From contig CAZGAU010000049.1 of assembly GCA_964523725.1 (NCBI GenBank), positions 1 through 32,574 on the forward strand: a stretch of 32,574 nt of DNA. The letters run 5' to 3'. The position numbers and the translations under genes were made by a program. The notes below the pieces were generated by a model. The model worked only from the letters and a program-made list of their open reading frames with translations. It did not search any database and was not told where the DNA came from. Of this stretch, positions 8,462-16,356 are shown one piece after another (within the stretch, counting starts at the first letter, position 1; each line of letters begins with the position of its first letter). This DNA is from JADJNW01 sp964523725 (lineage in GTDB: Bacteria; Bacteroidota; Bacteroidia; Chitinophagales; Saprospiraceae).

Positions 8462-9454
8462 TTATCGACGCCATTTATTTGTCAGGAGCTCCTGCGCTGG
8501 GCCGGCTACTTCCAGCCCCGCATTTCTGCCAATGCCTGAAAAAGTAACATGTTTGCCTTCAAATAGTTGTACTTCCACACTTGATTGCATACTCTCGTTT
8601 ACCTTGCCCACCATATTTCCTGAAAGGGGAGAAATCAGTTCGCCGCCTGCGCTTTTGTGCGCCGTTATTTCCAGTCGCTTTTTTCGGTCTTTAAATGATA
8701 ATCGAACGGTATTTTCATCAAAATCCGCTTGCATCATCGCGCCGGTGTAAGTGGCAAAACGATATAGTTTTTGATCCAGCAAAAAACCGACGATATAGCC
8801 GATGAAATGACTCCCCAGCCAGGGAATTTTTGCGACCGATGCCGACAGGCTGACCGGGTACGATGCGTCGAAATGATTGGTTTGCATCCAAATCCAGGAA
8901 TTGGGGAAGGACTGACCCCAGTCTTTTTCGATATAACCCTTGCCACCACTGAAGTCCACGTCCTCGCCGTACACGCGCAGGCACCCTTGCAATGTATGAT
9001 CCACACTGACGACGCCGTGATAACATTCCATAAACGGCACAAACGAGTACCAGCCCATGATGCCCGGAGCGCCCAGCATTTTGGGCCAGGGATAGCGGTC
9101 CTGCCAGTGGAGCTCGCCTTGCAATTCAGGTAAATTCAGCTTGATCGAATCCGCAGAAAAAAAATTTCCGTCCAGCGCCAGCTCAAACGTGTCACCGGAA
9201 GGCTTGAAAAGAGCCTGCTCAAACTCATGATAAGTCGCCGTACATTTTTTTCCGTCCAGCAATTGAATGAAAGCGTGCGCTTCGCCGTCCTTTCCAAAGG
9301 AAATACCTGGAATAATCGCAAAAGCAAAGCGTTCCGCGGGATCCACGATCTTGAAATACCAGCCTTCGAAGTAATTGCGCGACTTGCCCCAACCGTGATA
9401 CATGTCGGGATTCCAGGTGGCGCGCCAACGTTTTTGGAAGTTAATCAGCGTCAA
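8462..9454 (-). CDS. Tocopherol cyclase-like protein
   Basis: The 330-residue protein resembles the plant/cyanobacterial tocopherol cyclase family. It shows YFEGWYFK (residues 28-35), an early strand-rich region, MGWYSFVPFMECYHGVVS in the middle and GYIEKDWGQSFP near residue 172-183, the most diagnostic block. Tocopherol cyclase closes the chromanol ring of vitamin E. Nothing else in the window suggests tocopherol or plastoquinol synthesis, so the substrate here is unknown and the name is by homology only. The apparent start is a TTG at 9454, supported by AAAAGGA two bases upstream on the minus strand. An internal ATG (residue 18) is the alternative, but it would sit close to the first conserved block. 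It ends 167 bases before the YkvA start, and its own start is 37 bases after the permease stop. Confidence 0.8.
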   Translation of the reverse strand: MTLINFQKRWRATWNPDMYHGWGKSRNYFEGWYFKIVDPAERFAFAIIPGISFGKDGEAHAFIQLLDGKKCTATYHEFEQALFKPSGDTFELALDGNFFSADSIKLNLPELQGELHWQDRYPWPKMLGAPGIMGWYSFVPFMECYHGVVSVDHTLQGCLRVYGEDVDFSGGKGYIEKDWGQSFPNSWIWMQTNHFDASYPVSLSASVAKIPWLGSHFIGYIVGFLLDQKLYRFATYTGAMMQADFDENTVRLSFKDRKKRLEITAHKSAGGELISPLSGNMVGKVNESMQSSVEVQLFEGKHVTFSGIGRNAGLEVAGPAQELLTNKWRR

Positions 9455-9491
9455 TATCCTTTTCGCTCAAAGATAAACATTTGAGCTACTT

Positions 9492-12152
9492 CTACTCATA
9501 CTTTAGACTTTTAACCGGATTCATACGAGCTGCATTGATAGAATGATAACCCACAGCGATCGTTGCAATTAAATTTAATAAAATTAAAATTGCCACCAAC
9601 CACCACCAGTTGATGTCGATTGCATAATGAAAATTACTCAACCATTTTTGAATGACATAAATGGAAAATGGAATAGCCAAGAGATAAGCGATAGACGCCA
9701 GGATCAAATAGCGTTTGTTGAGCATGATAAAAATGACCGCAGCATTGGCGCCAAAAATTTTCCGAATGCCAATTTCTTTGGTTTTGTTGAGCGTCGTAAT
9801 GCCAGCCAGCCCAAATAAACCAAGGCAAGCGATGAGAATGGCAATGCCAGCGGACAAAAGCATCATACGCATCCAGCGTTGGTAGGATTCGTATTGAACA
9901 GCAATATCCTCGTCGAGAAAAGAATAATCAAAGGGCTTGTCAGGAGCGAGTGTTCTCCAGACAGATTTTAAATCCGCAATCGCTTCGGGGATATGTTGTC
10001 CATCAACTTTTACCAAAGCATAACTTAGTGGTACGGTTTCTGCTTGATTAATAGTCAAGAGCATTGGTTGCACTTCTTCTTCCAGAGAAAGGAAATAATA
10101 ATCCTCTACTACGCCGATGATTTCATAGCCCAACGAATCGTTTGTCCAGGTCAATCGCTTGCCAATGGGATCGGTCATTTGGATATCTCTTAGCAATGCT
10201 TCATTGACAATCACGGATTGGGCATCGGCCGGCGTATTGCGAAAGTTTCTGCCTTCTTTCAATTTGATGCTCAAAGTAGGCAGATAGTAAGGATCAACCA
10301 CAAAAACGTGCGAATGGTGCTGCTCACCTTGATACCTGTACCCATAGCGCGAGCGACTACGTGCAAAAGAATCACCTGCCCCCGTCACCGATGAAATATG
10401 CCTGGAGGAAGCAGTAGCTTGTCGAATCCTTTCAATAATGGAATTACCTTCTATATTCGATTGTTCATACCATTTTAAAACAACGATTTGAGATTGGTCA
10501 AAACCAAGTTCTTTATGCGTGATATAATTCATTTGTTGCACCATGACAATAGCGCTAATGATTAAAAAGGCAGAAAGGCTAAATTGTAATACCACCAAAG
10601 GTTTGCTGAATGCCGAACTAACGGAGGCTGCAAGCCCGATTCTCAATGTTCTTATCGGATTAAATCTGGAAGCAATAATAGCAGGATACAATCCTGAAAA
10701 TGTGCCGATTATGAATATCAATATTACTATAAATAAAAAGATATATAATGGATTCACATCAAATAGAGAAAGATTTTTACCAGCAAAATCATTAAAACGA
10801 TCCGTGAAAAAATAGGCAAGCCCCAAACCAAAAACCGCAGCAATAGCCGTTGTCATCATTGCTTCCACCCAAAATTGCCCGATCAAGCCTTTTTTAGAAG
10901 CACCGAGTACTTTTCGCACGCCTACCTCGCGGTTGCGTTGCGCAGAGAGCATCGTTGCGAGGGATACATAATTGATACAAGCAATCACCAAAATAAGTAA
11001 GGCAACGCCTCCCAGAATAAAAATCGTTTGCGGATTTGTGGCTTTATGCCACTCTATTTTATAATTATGATGAATATCTTGTAAAGAAGTAAATGTTATT
11101 TCAAAAACAGTATCATTTTTCGGAATTTTATAACGTTCTCGCCAGCGTTCCATTCGGTCGCCGAGGTATTTATTTACTAATGTGTTTAAATTATTTTTGA
11201 ATCCTGATAGGGAGGCTTCCGAATTTAATTCTACAAAAGTGGGAAATGAAAAATTACCCCAGCTTTCCAGTGATTCCTGATACCTGGGATGCGCTTGTAT
11301 CGGCGCTAACATAGAAAAATTCAAACTGGAATAGGCAGGAGGATTTTCTATGATCCCCATTACCGTAAAATCGTAACTACCCTCTATTTTAAGGGTTTTT
11401 CCAATCGGGTCTTCTTCACCAAAATATTTTTTAGCAGTTTCTGATGTAAGCACAATTTCTAATGGAGAAAGGAATAATTGATTCGCACTTCCTTTAATAA
11501 ACTGAAAATCAAACATTTGAAAGAAATCTGCATCAACAAATGCACCATTTTCTTTAAAGATATTCGTACCATAGCCAACGCTAACATTCTCAATCGGTAC
11601 AAAGCGCGTGGCATGCCTTACTGCCGGGATTTCATCTTTGATGACGCTCCCAATGCCCAAAGGCAAGTAGGCCGACTCACGGTAAGGGCTCTCTGCTTCA
11701 GGATTTTGTGCAAGATCGCTGTCATAAGATCGCTCGTTCAATCGGAATATCTGCTCGCTCTTTGTGTGAAAACGATCAAATCGATATTCGTCTATGATAA
11801 ATAAATAAATCAGGATAGAAATAGCAATACCAATGCTTAAGCCAAAGGCATTTAAGAAAGCATACATTTTGCGTTTTAAAATATTTCGCCAGGCGATTTT
11901 GGTGTAATTAGAAAGTAAAAGAGTCGGATTTTTCATAGCAATTTTGTTTCGCATTAAAATATAGGGTCTGAAAAAAAGTAAGCTTTTCCAAAAGAAGCGC
12001 CGACGCGCCTTTCGGGCACTCATGCGCTGCGCATAGTGGTCAAATTCTTCCAACAAATCACCGAGAATGCTTTCCACCAGCTCGTCCGGGCAAAACCACT
12101 CCACAAAACGCTGCACCCATTCAGGCGCTTTCGGGCTATTGGATTGTTCCAT
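9492..12152 (-). CDS. FtsX/MacB-type ABC transporter permease with N-terminal prefix domain
   Basis: An 886-residue inner-membrane permease. Residues 1-70 (EWVQRFVEWFCPDELVESILGDLLEEF...) match the permease prefix domain found on permeases paired with PadR regulators. A transmembrane helix near residue 90-115 is followed by a MacB-like periplasmic domain. Next come three helices with the FtsX signature NREVGVRKVLGAS (near 410), a second periplasmic domain, and a final set of helices with TKEIGIRKIFGA near 795. This duplicated layout is typical of Bacteroidota permeases. No ATPase gene lies next to it, so the partner must be elsewhere. Its ATG directly abuts the PadR stop codon, indicating one transcript. 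The gene is AT-richer than the genes around 13-15 kb. Substrate is unknown; lipoprotein, peptide or antibiotic efflux are family roles. Confidence 0.9.
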   Translation of the reverse strand: MEQSNSPKAPEWVQRFVEWFCPDELVESILGDLLEEFDHYAQRMSARKARRRFFWKSLLFFRPYILMRNKIAMKNPTLLLSNYTKIAWRNILKRKMYAFLNAFGLSIGIAISILIYLFIIDEYRFDRFHTKSEQIFRLNERSYDSDLAQNPEAESPYRESAYLPLGIGSVIKDEIPAVRHATRFVPIENVSVGYGTNIFKENGAFVDADFFQMFDFQFIKGSANQLFLSPLEIVLTSETAKKYFGEEDPIGKTLKIEGSYDFTVMGIIENPPAYSSLNFSMLAPIQAHPRYQESLESWGNFSFPTFVELNSEASLSGFKNNLNTLVNKYLGDRMERWRERYKIPKNDTVFEITFTSLQDIHHNYKIEWHKATNPQTIFILGGVALLILVIACINYVSLATMLSAQRNREVGVRKVLGASKKGLIGQFWVEAMMTTAIAAVFGLGLAYFFTDRFNDFAGKNLSLFDVNPLYIFLFIVILIFIIGTFSGLYPAIIASRFNPIRTLRIGLAASVSSAFSKPLVVLQFSLSAFLIISAIVMVQQMNYITHKELGFDQSQIVVLKWYEQSNIEGNSIIERIRQATASSRHISSVTGAGDSFARSRSRYGYRYQGEQHHSHVFVVDPYYLPTLSIKLKEGRNFRNTPADAQSVIVNEALLRDIQMTDPIGKRLTWTNDSLGYEIIGVVEDYYFLSLEEEVQPMLLTINQAETVPLSYALVKVDGQHIPEAIADLKSVWRTLAPDKPFDYSFLDEDIAVQYESYQRWMRMMLLSAGIAILIACLGLFGLAGITTLNKTKEIGIRKIFGANAAVIFIMLNKRYLILASIAYLLAIPFSIYVIQKWLSNFHYAIDINWWWLVAILILLNLIATIAVGYHSINAARMNPVKSLKYE

Positions 12153-12476
12153 TTAAAATTTTAGTTGTGGAATTAATTGCCAAAGCGCTATCCTTTGTTC
12201 TTGCTGCTCGCGCAATACTTTCACACCGGCACTGGTTAGCCGAAAAATTCTTTTGCGCCGCCCGCCCCGCACTGGCGAGGGGTCACTCATGTCCGATTTC
12301 AAGTACCCTTTGTCTTCCAAGCGATAGAGCGTTATGTGCACCGCACTCAGGTTGACTTGACGTCCCGTTCTGTCAATGATTTCTTGCATGATATTATTGC
12401 CATAGGCTTCTTCTTGGAGCGCTCCTACGATCAGAAGCACGAGCTCTTCGAATTCGCCCAGATAATTTTTGCTCAT
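12153..12476 (-). CDS. PadR family transcriptional regulator
   Basis: A 107-residue winged-helix protein of the PadR family. The N-terminal block FEELVLLIVGALQEEAYGNNIMQEI and the recognition/wing region VHITLYRLEDKGYLKSDMSD...GRRKRIFRLTSAG are characteristic. PadR proteins usually repress efflux or stress genes and their own transcription, releasing DNA upon binding a small molecule. The stop codon is immediately followed by the ATG of the permease gene with no spacer. A promoter with an embedded inverted repeat lies upstream (12501-12532), which fits autoregulation. The effector cannot be inferred. Confidence 0.9.
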   Translation of the reverse strand: MSKNYLGEFEELVLLIVGALQEEAYGNNIMQEIIDRTGRQVNLSAVHITLYRLEDKGYLKSDMSDPSPVRGGRRKRIFRLTSAGVKVLREQQEQRIALWQLIPQLKF

Positions 12477-12500
12477 ACCGTTTCTTGGTTATATTATTTG

Positions 12501-12532
12501 CAAAAATATATGCTTATATTTTGTAAAACAAA
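12501..12532 (-). promoter_or_regulatory. Promoter of the padR-permease operon
   Basis: On the minus strand TTTG (12532-12529), a 20-base spacer and TATTTTTG (12508-12501) form a complete Bacteroidota -33/-7 promoter. The start codon at 12476 gives a leader of roughly 20 bases with no Shine-Dalgarno sequence. Confidence 0.6.
12503..12522. promoter_or_regulatory. Inverted repeat overlapping the padR promoter, candidate operator
   Basis: The arms aaaatata (12503-12510) and tatatttt (12515-12522) are perfectly complementary with a 4-base spacer. They overlap the -7 box and the spacer of the padR promoter. That position suits autorepression by PadR; the assignment is inferred from position and symmetry only, in an AT-rich region where chance palindromes are common. 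Confidence 0.45.
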
Positions 12533-12608
12533 TAAAGATTAAAAAAATTATTGCACTCTAAGATGAATAAGCATTTTAGTAAAGTAAAATGGGTTGATTA
12601 ATAGTTTA

Positions 12609-13775
12609 TTATGCTTTTTTCTTTTTCTCCTTCTCTCCTTTTACAACTTTACTAATTTGGCTTGGTAATAAACTAATCGCCCCGCCGGAGAGCCTTTCCA
12701 GGCTGAAAGCCAGTAAAATGTATGCTTCGGTGATACCGGGCACGGGCATGAATACCACGCCAAAAAAGGGCAGGAATTTGGGAATATCCTTGAGTTGATC
12801 GAAGGCTTCCTTGATTTCCTGNNNNNNNNNNNNNNNNNNNNNNNNNNNNNNNNNNNNNNNNNNNNNNNNNNNNNNNNNNNNNNNNNNNNNNNNNNNNNNN
12901 NNNNNNNNNNNNNNNNNNNNNGCATCTACTTCGGCATCCACATGCAGGGCCAGCAGGCAGATGTCGAGCAGAAAACGGCGGGCAATCCAGGTGAGTGGCG
13001 GAATGGAAATCTCTTCCAGGGCGGCGCCGTTCTCAAAAATGACGCGGAGCTCTTCGCGCTCGTCTTCGATGAGGAGTCTGGAAGACCGTTCGAACTGATG
13101 ATGCAGCGATTTCTCTTGCTGGGAAATTCTATGATCGGCATGCGCCGCGGCTGCGATGAGTTGCAGGGTGAGTTTTTTGTAAAATTTTTTTCGTTCAACG
13201 AGTTTTGGAAAATATTTAACCGGTTCAAAATCAGGGGATTCTATAGCGCGGCAATAGTCCAGGAAACAGTACAAATCCCAGAACAGCTGGCTGCCGATGC
13301 CGGTTTTACGAAAATCGAAATAGCTTTTTTTGAACCGAACCCTTTTGAAAAGGACTTTTTCCAGCATCTCCGGCGGCTCCTCGTGCCCGAACTGATGGAT
13401 ACCCCGATAATAAGAAATGATACGCTGCCCAGTTTGCAAAATCGCCTGTGCATAAGCCTCGCCCTGCGGCATGTGCCAGTTGAGCAGGCGGGCGTGCATC
13501 ATAATATCGAGCAGAATGAGCTTGGCGCGCTCGGTTTCTCTGAGTTTTTCGGCTAAGCCATTGTCCGACTGGAAAGGATAATGCACCGGAAAGCCGTAAA
13601 TCAGGCCACTTTGTTGCAAAACCGCATAGAAGGGGTTATCCAGACTTTGAAATCTGTCGAACACCTTCCCGTTCAACTCTTCGGCAATCTGACTCACACT
13701 GTTGAACTGTAAGGGATGCAGCTGCCGATAGCGAAGGTATTCATCGAACCAATTGGGTGCACTAAAATCTATCAT
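12609..13775 (-). CDS. LETM1-related / TerB-like protein, interrupted by an assembly gap
   Basis: About 388 residues if the gap length is right. The middle contains a TerB-like helical segment (AAAAHADHRISQQEK, near residue 205). The C-terminal part FLPFFGVVFMPVPGITEAYILLAFSLERL resembles the LETM1 core and matches the Bacteroidota group named LETM1-related biofilm-associated proteins. The tail is lysine-rich. Bases 12822-12921 are unknown. The frame is open and family-like on both sides with 100 Ns (the codon entering the gap is GCN, so Ala), which means the gene is probably intact. I start at the ATG at 13775 (MIDFSAPNWF); the upstream extension to 13835 is hydrophobic but overlaps the probable promoter. 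Function is unknown; the biofilm link is from family naming, not from this sequence. Confidence 0.7.
   Translation of the reverse strand: MIDFSAPNWFDEYLRYRQLHPLQFNSVSQIAEELNGKVFDRFQSLDNPFYAVLQQSGLIYGFPVHYPFQSDNGLAEKLRETERAKLILLDIMMHARLLNWHMPQGEAYAQAILQTGQRIISYYRGIHQFGHEEPPEMLEKVLFKRVRFKKSYFDFRKTGIGSQLFWDLYCFLDYCRAIESPDFEPVKYFPKLVERKKFYKKLTLQLIAAAAHADHRISQQEKSLHHQFERSSRLLIEDEREELRVIFENGAALEEISIPPLTWIARRFLLDICLLALHVDAEVDXXXXXXXXXXXXXXXXXXXXXXXXXXXXXXXXXXQEIKEAFDQLKDIPKFLPFFGVVFMPVPGITEAYILLAFSLERLSGGAISLLPSQISKVVKGEKEKKKKA
12822..12921. other. Assembly gap of exactly 100 Ns
   Basis: One hundred consecutive unknown bases lie inside the LETM1-related gene. A run of exactly 100 is the usual placeholder for a gap of unknown length, so coordinates and protein length across it are provisional. 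Confidence 0.99.
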
Positions 13776-13802
13776 AGTGTTAGTTGGGTAGCAAATGCAC
13801 AA

Positions 13803-13810
13803 CAAAAATA
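13803..13810 (-). promoter_or_regulatory. -7 element TATTTTTG upstream of the LETM1-related gene
   Basis: The minus strand reads TATTTTTG, a TAnnTTTG match, 27 bases before the ATG at 13775. A TTG occurs 16 bases further upstream, shorter than the usual 19-20 spacing, so this is a weaker prediction. Confidence 0.35.
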
Positions 13811-13861
13811 GCGTAGGATTTAGTTCCAACCGCATTTTTTCGACCGATGTTGCATCTCACT

Positions 13862-15340
13862 TTACTTTAGGCGTTCCAGCCCCGATTTTGCCTTCTGATG
13901 CAATTCGGTTTTGTATTCTTCTGGATGAATCCGCAGGCATAGATCAAAAAACTTGCGTGCTTCGGCAGTATCGTTGCGGGTTTCGCAGATCAGACCGGCT
14001 TGCAGGGCGGCATTGCAGGCGTAAAATTGTGGTGCTTCCCGACCTTTATGAATAGCCTTTTTATAAAAATCAAGGGCTTCATCATAGCGTTCCAGCCCAT
14101 GCAAAATGCGCCCCAGGCGGTAGAGATATTCGAGACGGGTCGTTTCATGCGGAAAATCGGTGATCGTTTTATGTTCCAGTTGCTGAAGGGCTTTCTGATA
14201 ATAGCCACCGTCAAATAACAGGCGTGCCTTTACCAGGCTTACGTCCGCCACCTGCCCCGATTTCGCTTCCTGTAGTGCATCTTTATCGCCGCCAGTGTCA
14301 GCTTTACCTTTGGTAAGCACCAATTTCATATATTTTCGGTAGTCTGCAGTATTTCCAAAAATAAGCTCGCTCCAGGCGAGTTTCTGATATGCTTCCTTGA
14401 TGCCGGCGGTTCCCTGGAATTTGGATAAAAACCTTGTAAAATAAGAGCTCACGTCTTGGTCGAGGCGACGAAGCTTGGCCAGTCCCAATAGAAAGTCAAA
14501 CTGCGGAACTTGTTCAAAAGCCGCGCCCTTTGGTCGATTTTGTAAAAGACTGATAGCCTGATCATTACGCTCTGAGCGCATGGCTACTGTTGCCATTATA
14601 AAACTGTGCAACGGGTTGGTTTCCGGCTCCAAATTTGCTGACTGTAAAGCGCTCCAGGCAGCTTCACCGTCATTTTCAAGGTAAAGCAAAACATTGGCGT
14701 ACATGACTGCGGTTTCGGATTGGAATACAAAATCGTGTTGTTTGGCGTGTTCGAAAACGGCTTTTAATTCCTTGCGACCCTGGGTAACCGAGCCTTCCAG
14801 CCCACTGAGCAGTTTGACGCCCCATTTGTAATTGTCGGGCACGGTACCGGCCAGCGCGTGCAAAACGCCCAAATCCTTTTGATTCGGCAGAAAATCCGGG
14901 AATTTTTCCTGATTTTTCTTCAGCAATTTATGCGCTTTGCTAATGTCATTGAATGCAGCGAGGTAATCGCCAAAACGCAGCTTTACCAGCGCCCATTGCA
15001 GGCGCACGTCGGCTTGAGCATATAGGTAATAAGGTGAGTTGCTGTCTCCTTTCTGTAGTTTCGAAATACGTACTTCTTCGTTGTTTTTCAGGCGTTTATA
15101 CTCTGATTCACTTTGATTCAGGTACAAGGAGATAAAATCAAGATAATTTTCAATATGATGAACGATGAGATTGTCGGGCTCGCGGTTTTTAATTTGCGAA
15201 AGTGTGAATTTTGCTTCCCTGAAACGCAGGCTGGTCACCTGTTCATAGGCATCGCGCACCTCGGCGCTGAATTCAAAATGTCCGGAACCCAGGAGTGGTG
15301 CGGTTATCAGAAATGAAACAATAGTTGCAAAATATTTCAT
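13862..15340 (-). CDS. Exported tetratricopeptide-repeat protein
   Basis: About 492 residues, beginning with a signal peptide (MKYFATIVSFLITAPLLGSG). It is followed by an all-helical protein with TPR-like repeats, clearest at the C-terminus (RLEYLYRLGRILHGLERYDEALDFYKKAI, then a second unit with AEARKFFDLCLRIHPEE). Such proteins scaffold protein-protein contacts, here in the periplasm or at the inner face of the outer membrane; the partner is not identifiable. The start is ATG 15340 or the ATG two codons earlier at 15346. The longer frame to 15424 runs through a terminator hairpin and is rejected. It precedes the LETM1-related gene by 86 bases on the same strand. I do not recognise a named family. 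Confidence 0.75.
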   Translation of the reverse strand: MKYFATIVSFLITAPLLGSGHFEFSAEVRDAYEQVTSLRFREAKFTLSQIKNREPDNLIVHHIENYLDFISLYLNQSESEYKRLKNNEEVRISKLQKGDSNSPYYLYAQADVRLQWALVKLRFGDYLAAFNDISKAHKLLKKNQEKFPDFLPNQKDLGVLHALAGTVPDNYKWGVKLLSGLEGSVTQGRKELKAVFEHAKQHDFVFQSETAVMYANVLLYLENDGEAAWSALQSANLEPETNPLHSFIMATVAMRSERNDQAISLLQNRPKGAAFEQVPQFDFLLGLAKLRRLDQDVSSYFTRFLSKFQGTAGIKEAYQKLAWSELIFGNTADYRKYMKLVLTKGKADTGGDKDALQEAKSGQVADVSLVKARLLFDGGYYQKALQQLEHKTITDFPHETTRLEYLYRLGRILHGLERYDEALDFYKKAIHKGREAPQFYACNAALQAGLICETRNDTAEARKFFDLCLRIHPEEYKTELHQKAKSGLERLK

Positions 15341-15354
15341 GGTCATGGGTTTTG

Positions 15355-15410
15355 AAAAAATACAAAAGCCCTGAGGTTCCGGTCTGCAACCGAATTCCCC
15401 AAGGCTTTGT
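15355..15410 (-). terminator. Terminator hairpin downstream of the zinc-ribbon gene
   Basis: The arms 15365-15376 and 15397-15408 pair with two G-U wobbles, and a second inner stem (ttccggt with accgaa) extends it. On the minus strand the stem is followed by ttttgtatttttt. It closes the transcript of the minus-strand zinc-ribbon gene and lies immediately before the TPR gene start. Confidence 0.65.
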
Positions 15411-15502
15411 GTTATTTTGTTCAAATGTTGAGGGTGTGAGACTTTGAGTTAATGCGTTAAACTACTCAGCTCATAAACCTCCAAACTCAAAAAAAACTAT
15501 TC

Positions 15503-16261
15503 TTACAGCATACCTGCATTTTCCTTAATGTCGGTCACGATGCCGTCATCCACGAGAATTCTGCCGCAGTGTTCGCAGGCATTGATATTCTTGCGCATAC
15601 TGATTTCGAGCTGCAACTGGGGCGGAATTTTATTGAAACAACCACCACAGGAATCACGCTCCACCGTAACGACCGCCAAACCATTGCGATACGACGTACG
15701 AACCCGGTCGTAGGCTTTGATCAGACGTTCTTCAATATTTTTGCGAGCAGCTTCCGATTTTTTCTTCAGCTTATCCTCGTCCTTTTCGGTTTTTTCAATG
15801 ATCTGCTCGAGTTCAGATTTCTTAGTTTCCAGTTCTTTGCTTTTCTTCTGAAGGCGTTCCTGGGTAGCTTTCAGCGTTTCTTCTTTACTTTCGATTTCGA
15901 TTTTTACCTGGCGAGTACGCTTTTCGGCCAATTGAATTTCCAGTTTCTGGAATTCCAGTTCCTTGGTCAATGCCTCAAATTCACGATTATTCTTTACATT
16001 ATCCAGTTGTGCCTGGTAGCGCAGGATCGCTGCTTCCGATTCCTTGATTTTAGCCTGATGGCCATTGGCTTCATCTTGCAGATCCTTAATTGTATTTTCC
16101 ATTTTGCTGATGCGAAGCTCCAGACCGGCGATATCGTCTTCCAGATCCTGTACTTCATCCGGAAGTTCACCTTTCAGAATTTGAATCTCATCTATTTGAG
16201 AATCAATTAATTGGAGTTCGTATAATTCTCTGAGCTTTTCTTCTACAGTCAGTTCAGCCAT
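15503..16261 (-). CDS. C4-type zinc ribbon, coiled-coil protein (CdsZ-like)
   Basis: A 252-residue cytoplasmic protein. Residues about 20-190 are one long charged coiled coil rich in Glu, Lys, Leu and Gln. The C-terminus carries a four-cysteine zinc ribbon: CGGC near residue 205 and CEHC near residue 232. This is the layout of the PF02591 family found across Bacteroidota and other bacteria; characterised relatives have been linked to RNA or protein-quality functions, but the role here is unknown. It follows the Nif3-like gene by 95 bases on the same strand, a pairing I recall as common in Bacteroidota. A hairpin terminator follows it. Confidence 0.85.
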   Translation of the reverse strand: MAELTVEEKLRELYELQLIDSQIDEIQILKGELPDEVQDLEDDIAGLELRISKMENTIKDLQDEANGHQAKIKESEAAILRYQAQLDNVKNNREFEALTKELEFQKLEIQLAEKRTRQVKIEIESKEETLKATQERLQKKSKELETKKSELEQIIEKTEKDEDKLKKKSEAARKNIEERLIKAYDRVRTSYRNGLAVVTVERDSCGGCFNKIPPQLQLEISMRKNINACEHCGRILVDDGIVTDIKENAGML

Positions 16262-16356
16262 TTTATAAAGATAATTTAAATTGTGATCGAAAAATGATTC
16301 CTTGCCGATGGTTTATTGCTGATAAAATGCTGCATCAACAATTTCCAATTAGCAAT

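Noticed and set aside
15341..15424. N-terminal extension of the TPR protein
   Set aside because: It runs through the terminator hairpin of the upstream gene, and the signal peptide starts at the later ATG.
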